From Candidatus Troglogloeales bacterium (lineage in GTDB: Bacteria; Nitrospirota; Nitrospiria; SBBL01; SBBT01): a stretch of 6,827 bases of DNA. Shown piece after piece: positions 5,540 through 6,827 of this stretch. The notes under the pieces were generated by a model. It was not told the DNA's origin and made no database searches. It saw only the letters and a list, made by a program, of their open reading frames with translations. Both the position numbers and the translations under genes were made by a program. Each line of letters starts with the position of its first letter. The first letter of the stretch is position 1. The stretch covers positions 1 through 6,827 of the forward strand of contig SBBT01000042.1 in NCBI GenBank assembly GCA_005239595.1. The letters are read 5' to 3'.

Positions 5540-6643
5540 ATGAAGGTTTTACATCTATTGCATTCATTAAACACCGGTGGGGCTGAAAGATTGGTTTTAA
5601 ACCTTTGTAAAAAGTTGGCGGAACGAAAAAAAATATCCCCCTTTGTGTGCGCTTTAACAAAGGGTGGAGACCTGGCACTTGAACTTTCCAAGGCAGGAAT
5701 TCCTGTCTTCTCTCTGAACAGGCAGTCGGGCCTTGACCTTGGCCTGGTCTTAAAAGTTCGGAAACTTATTCTTGAGAATAACATCGACATTCTACATACC
5801 CATAATCTGGGTCCATGGATATACGGCACGCTTGGGAAAGCGGGCTTATCGAAAAAACATGTTCATACCGAACACAGTAATGTAGGAGACACTGATCAGT
5901 CCTACGTCGAGAGGTATCTGTCATATTTTACGAATGTCGTCGTCTGTGATTCCCAGGCTGTGGCAGGCTTCATGCGCACGCGACAAGGAATTAAGCCCGG
6001 CAAGATCCAAGTTATCTTAAACGGTGTTGATGTGGATTTTCCCCTTGTCTCAAAGAACGAAACTTTTAAAAAAAAGCTGGGGATTGAGGGAAAGATTGTA
6101 ATCGGGACCGTAGCAAGATTGGATCCAATTAAAGACCAAAAAGGGTTAATTCTAGCCTTCACAACGGTTAAAGAGAAATTTCCAAACGCCTTTCTCATCC
6201 TGGTTGGAGACGGTCCAATGAGGAAGGAGTTAGAATCGCTCATTCACCATAAAGGGTTGTCCGATAGCGTAATGATTACCGGCATGGTTTTGAATGTAAA
6301 GAAATATCTGAACATAATGGACATTTTTACGCTTCCTTCTTTCAGTGAAGGGTTGTCTATGGCGCTGCTTGAAGCAATGGCCCATGGGAAACCGGTTGTG
6401 GCAACCCATGTCGGTGGGAATTCAGAAGTGGTGGTCAATCAAGAGACCGGGCTTCTCGTTCCGGCCAATAATCCAAAAAGGCTGGCAGAAGCGATAGTTT
6501 GGATGCTATCCAACAAGAAAAGTATCGGGGAGATGGGGAGAAAGGGGAGAGAACGCGTGGTCAGTCAGTTTAGTATTGATACAATGGTCATGAAATATGA
6601 ACAGGTTTACTCGTTTGTCTGGCGCGGCTCTGCGCTACGCTGA
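5540..6643 (+). CDS. GT4-family (GT-B fold) glycosyltransferase
   Basis: A 367-residue retaining glycosyltransferase, probably peripheral at the cytoplasmic membrane face, adding a sugar from a nucleotide donor to a lipid-linked or glycan acceptor. The N-terminal acceptor domain (about 1-170) begins MKVLHLLHSLNTGGAERLV with the usual glycine-rich loop and has HTHN at 86-89. The C-terminal donor domain (about 185-345) has ARLDPIKDQ with the phosphate-binding Arg193 and Lys198, and LVGDGPMRKEL (221-231). It also has the E-x7-E motif (Glu270, Glu278) in PSFSEGLSMALLEAMAHGKPVVAT. Length and motifs are normal, so it should be active. The opening resembles sugar transferases of exosortase-linked exopolysaccharide loci, but nothing else here confirms that link. 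ATG 5540 has AGGG 8 nt upstream, buried in an inverted repeat. It is the last gene of the cluster, 98 nt after the DUF5989 gene, and converges on the next gene. Confidence 0.94.
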   Translation: MKVLHLLHSLNTGGAERLVLNLCKKLAERKKISPFVCALTKGGDLALELSKAGIPVFSLNRQSGLDLGLVLKVRKLILENNIDILHTHNLGPWIYGTLGKAGLSKKHVHTEHSNVGDTDQSYVERYLSYFTNVVVCDSQAVAGFMRTRQGIKPGKIQVILNGVDVDFPLVSKNETFKKKLGIEGKIVIGTVARLDPIKDQKGLILAFTTVKEKFPNAFLILVGDGPMRKELESLIHHKGLSDSVMITGMVLNVKKYLNIMDIFTLPSFSEGLSMALLEAMAHGKPVVATHVGGNSEVVVNQETGLLVPANNPKRLAEAIVWMLSNKKSIGEMGRKGRERVVSQFSIDTMVMKYEQVYSFVWRGSALR

Positions 6644-6696
6644 ATCCAACCCTCTCGCGTCACCGGTCATCGATTCACCGTACTGAAGGAATAATC

Positions 6697-6827
6697 TCAC
6701 TGGCTGGCTGGGGCGTTTTGTTTTTTTATTCCCTCGATGAGGAGATGGGTGTCCGCCTTTAAGAAAGAGACCTTGAGAACCTCTAATGCCGGAAGCGATT
6801 TTATCTGCGTTATGGTATTGCGATCGA
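6697..6827 (-). CDS. C-terminal 42 codons of an unidentified protein (cut by the window edge)
   Basis: The minus strand is open from the right edge to a TGA at 6699-6697. It reads DRNTITQIKSLPALEVLK, then VSFLKADTHLLIEGIKKQ, then NAPASQ. The alternation of hydrophobic and polar residues and the polar tail look like a genuine protein end, possibly of a small alpha/beta domain, but I do not recognise the family. The other two minus-strand frames either stop early or read as low-complexity basic sequence. The gene would converge on the GT4 gene with a 53-nt gap and so marks the right border of the glycan cluster. Confidence is moderate because only 131 nt are visible. Confidence 0.5.
   Translation of the reverse strand, partial: DRNTITQIKSLPALEVLKVSFLKADTHLLIEGIKKQNAPASQ

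Noticed and set aside
5422..5829. 135-codon minus-strand frame across the DUF5989-GT4 gap
   Set aside because: It is rich in Arg, Phe and Cys without domain features and mirrors the GT4 N-terminus, so it is a shadow.
6644..6727. Bidirectional terminator between the convergent genes
   Set aside because: Only a weak CGGT/ACCG pairing (6664-6667/6677-6680) lies in the gap. The T-rich stretch at 6716-6727 follows CTGG repeats with no complementary arm and lies within the minus-strand coding frame.
1..6827. CRISPR array, insertion sequence or transposase
   Set aside because: No regularly spaced repeats, no terminal inverted repeats with target duplications, and no transposase or integrase motifs were found on either strand.

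Overview
The window comes from a bacterial chromosome. It holds a short housekeeping segment (minus strand), a six-gene plus-strand cluster that looks like a polysaccharide or glycolipid biosynthesis locus, and the tail of an opposing gene. The taxon cannot be fixed from sequence alone. A NodU/CmcH-type carbamoyltransferase, an SxtJ-like membrane protein and a DUF5989/SxtK-like micro-protein alongside glycosyltransferases suggest a free-living, surface-glycan-producing bacterium, probably Gram-negative (for example Nitrospirota- or Deltaproteobacteria-like). That placement is inference.

Left part, minus strand (1-698): a complete tRNA-Arg(UCU) with encoded CCA, followed by the N-terminal 188 codons of nadA (quinolinate synthase, NAD biosynthesis), which runs off the left edge. 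A divergent intergenic region (699-833) separates these from the cluster. It is rich in dyads, including a perfect 18-bp palindrome.

Centre, plus strand (834-6643): GT2 glycosyltransferase; membrane-anchored SGNH hydrolase-like protein; carbamoyltransferase; SxtJ-family membrane protein; 50-residue DUF5989/SxtK-like membrane protein; GT4 glycosyltransferase. The carbamoyltransferase, SxtJ and DUF5989 genes are tightly packed (5-nt gap, then a 1-nt overlap) and reproduce the sxtI-sxtJ-sxtK order known from saxitoxin clusters. The other gaps are 67-98 nt. The last gap holds a 10-bp inverted repeat that covers the Shine-Dalgarno sequence of the GT4 gene.

Inferred joint role: the GT2 and GT4 enzymes build a glycan. 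The carbamoyltransferase adds a carbamoyl group to a hydroxyl in the cytoplasm, perhaps with or through the two small membrane proteins. The SGNH protein, probably exposed outside the inner membrane, edits or transfers an ester. No flippase, polymerase, chain-length regulator or sugar-nucleotide enzyme lies in the window, although both ends of the cluster are visible. The glycan is therefore either completed by genes elsewhere or is a small lipid-linked molecule.

Right end (6697-6827, minus): the C-terminal 42 codons of an unidentified gene convergent with the cluster.
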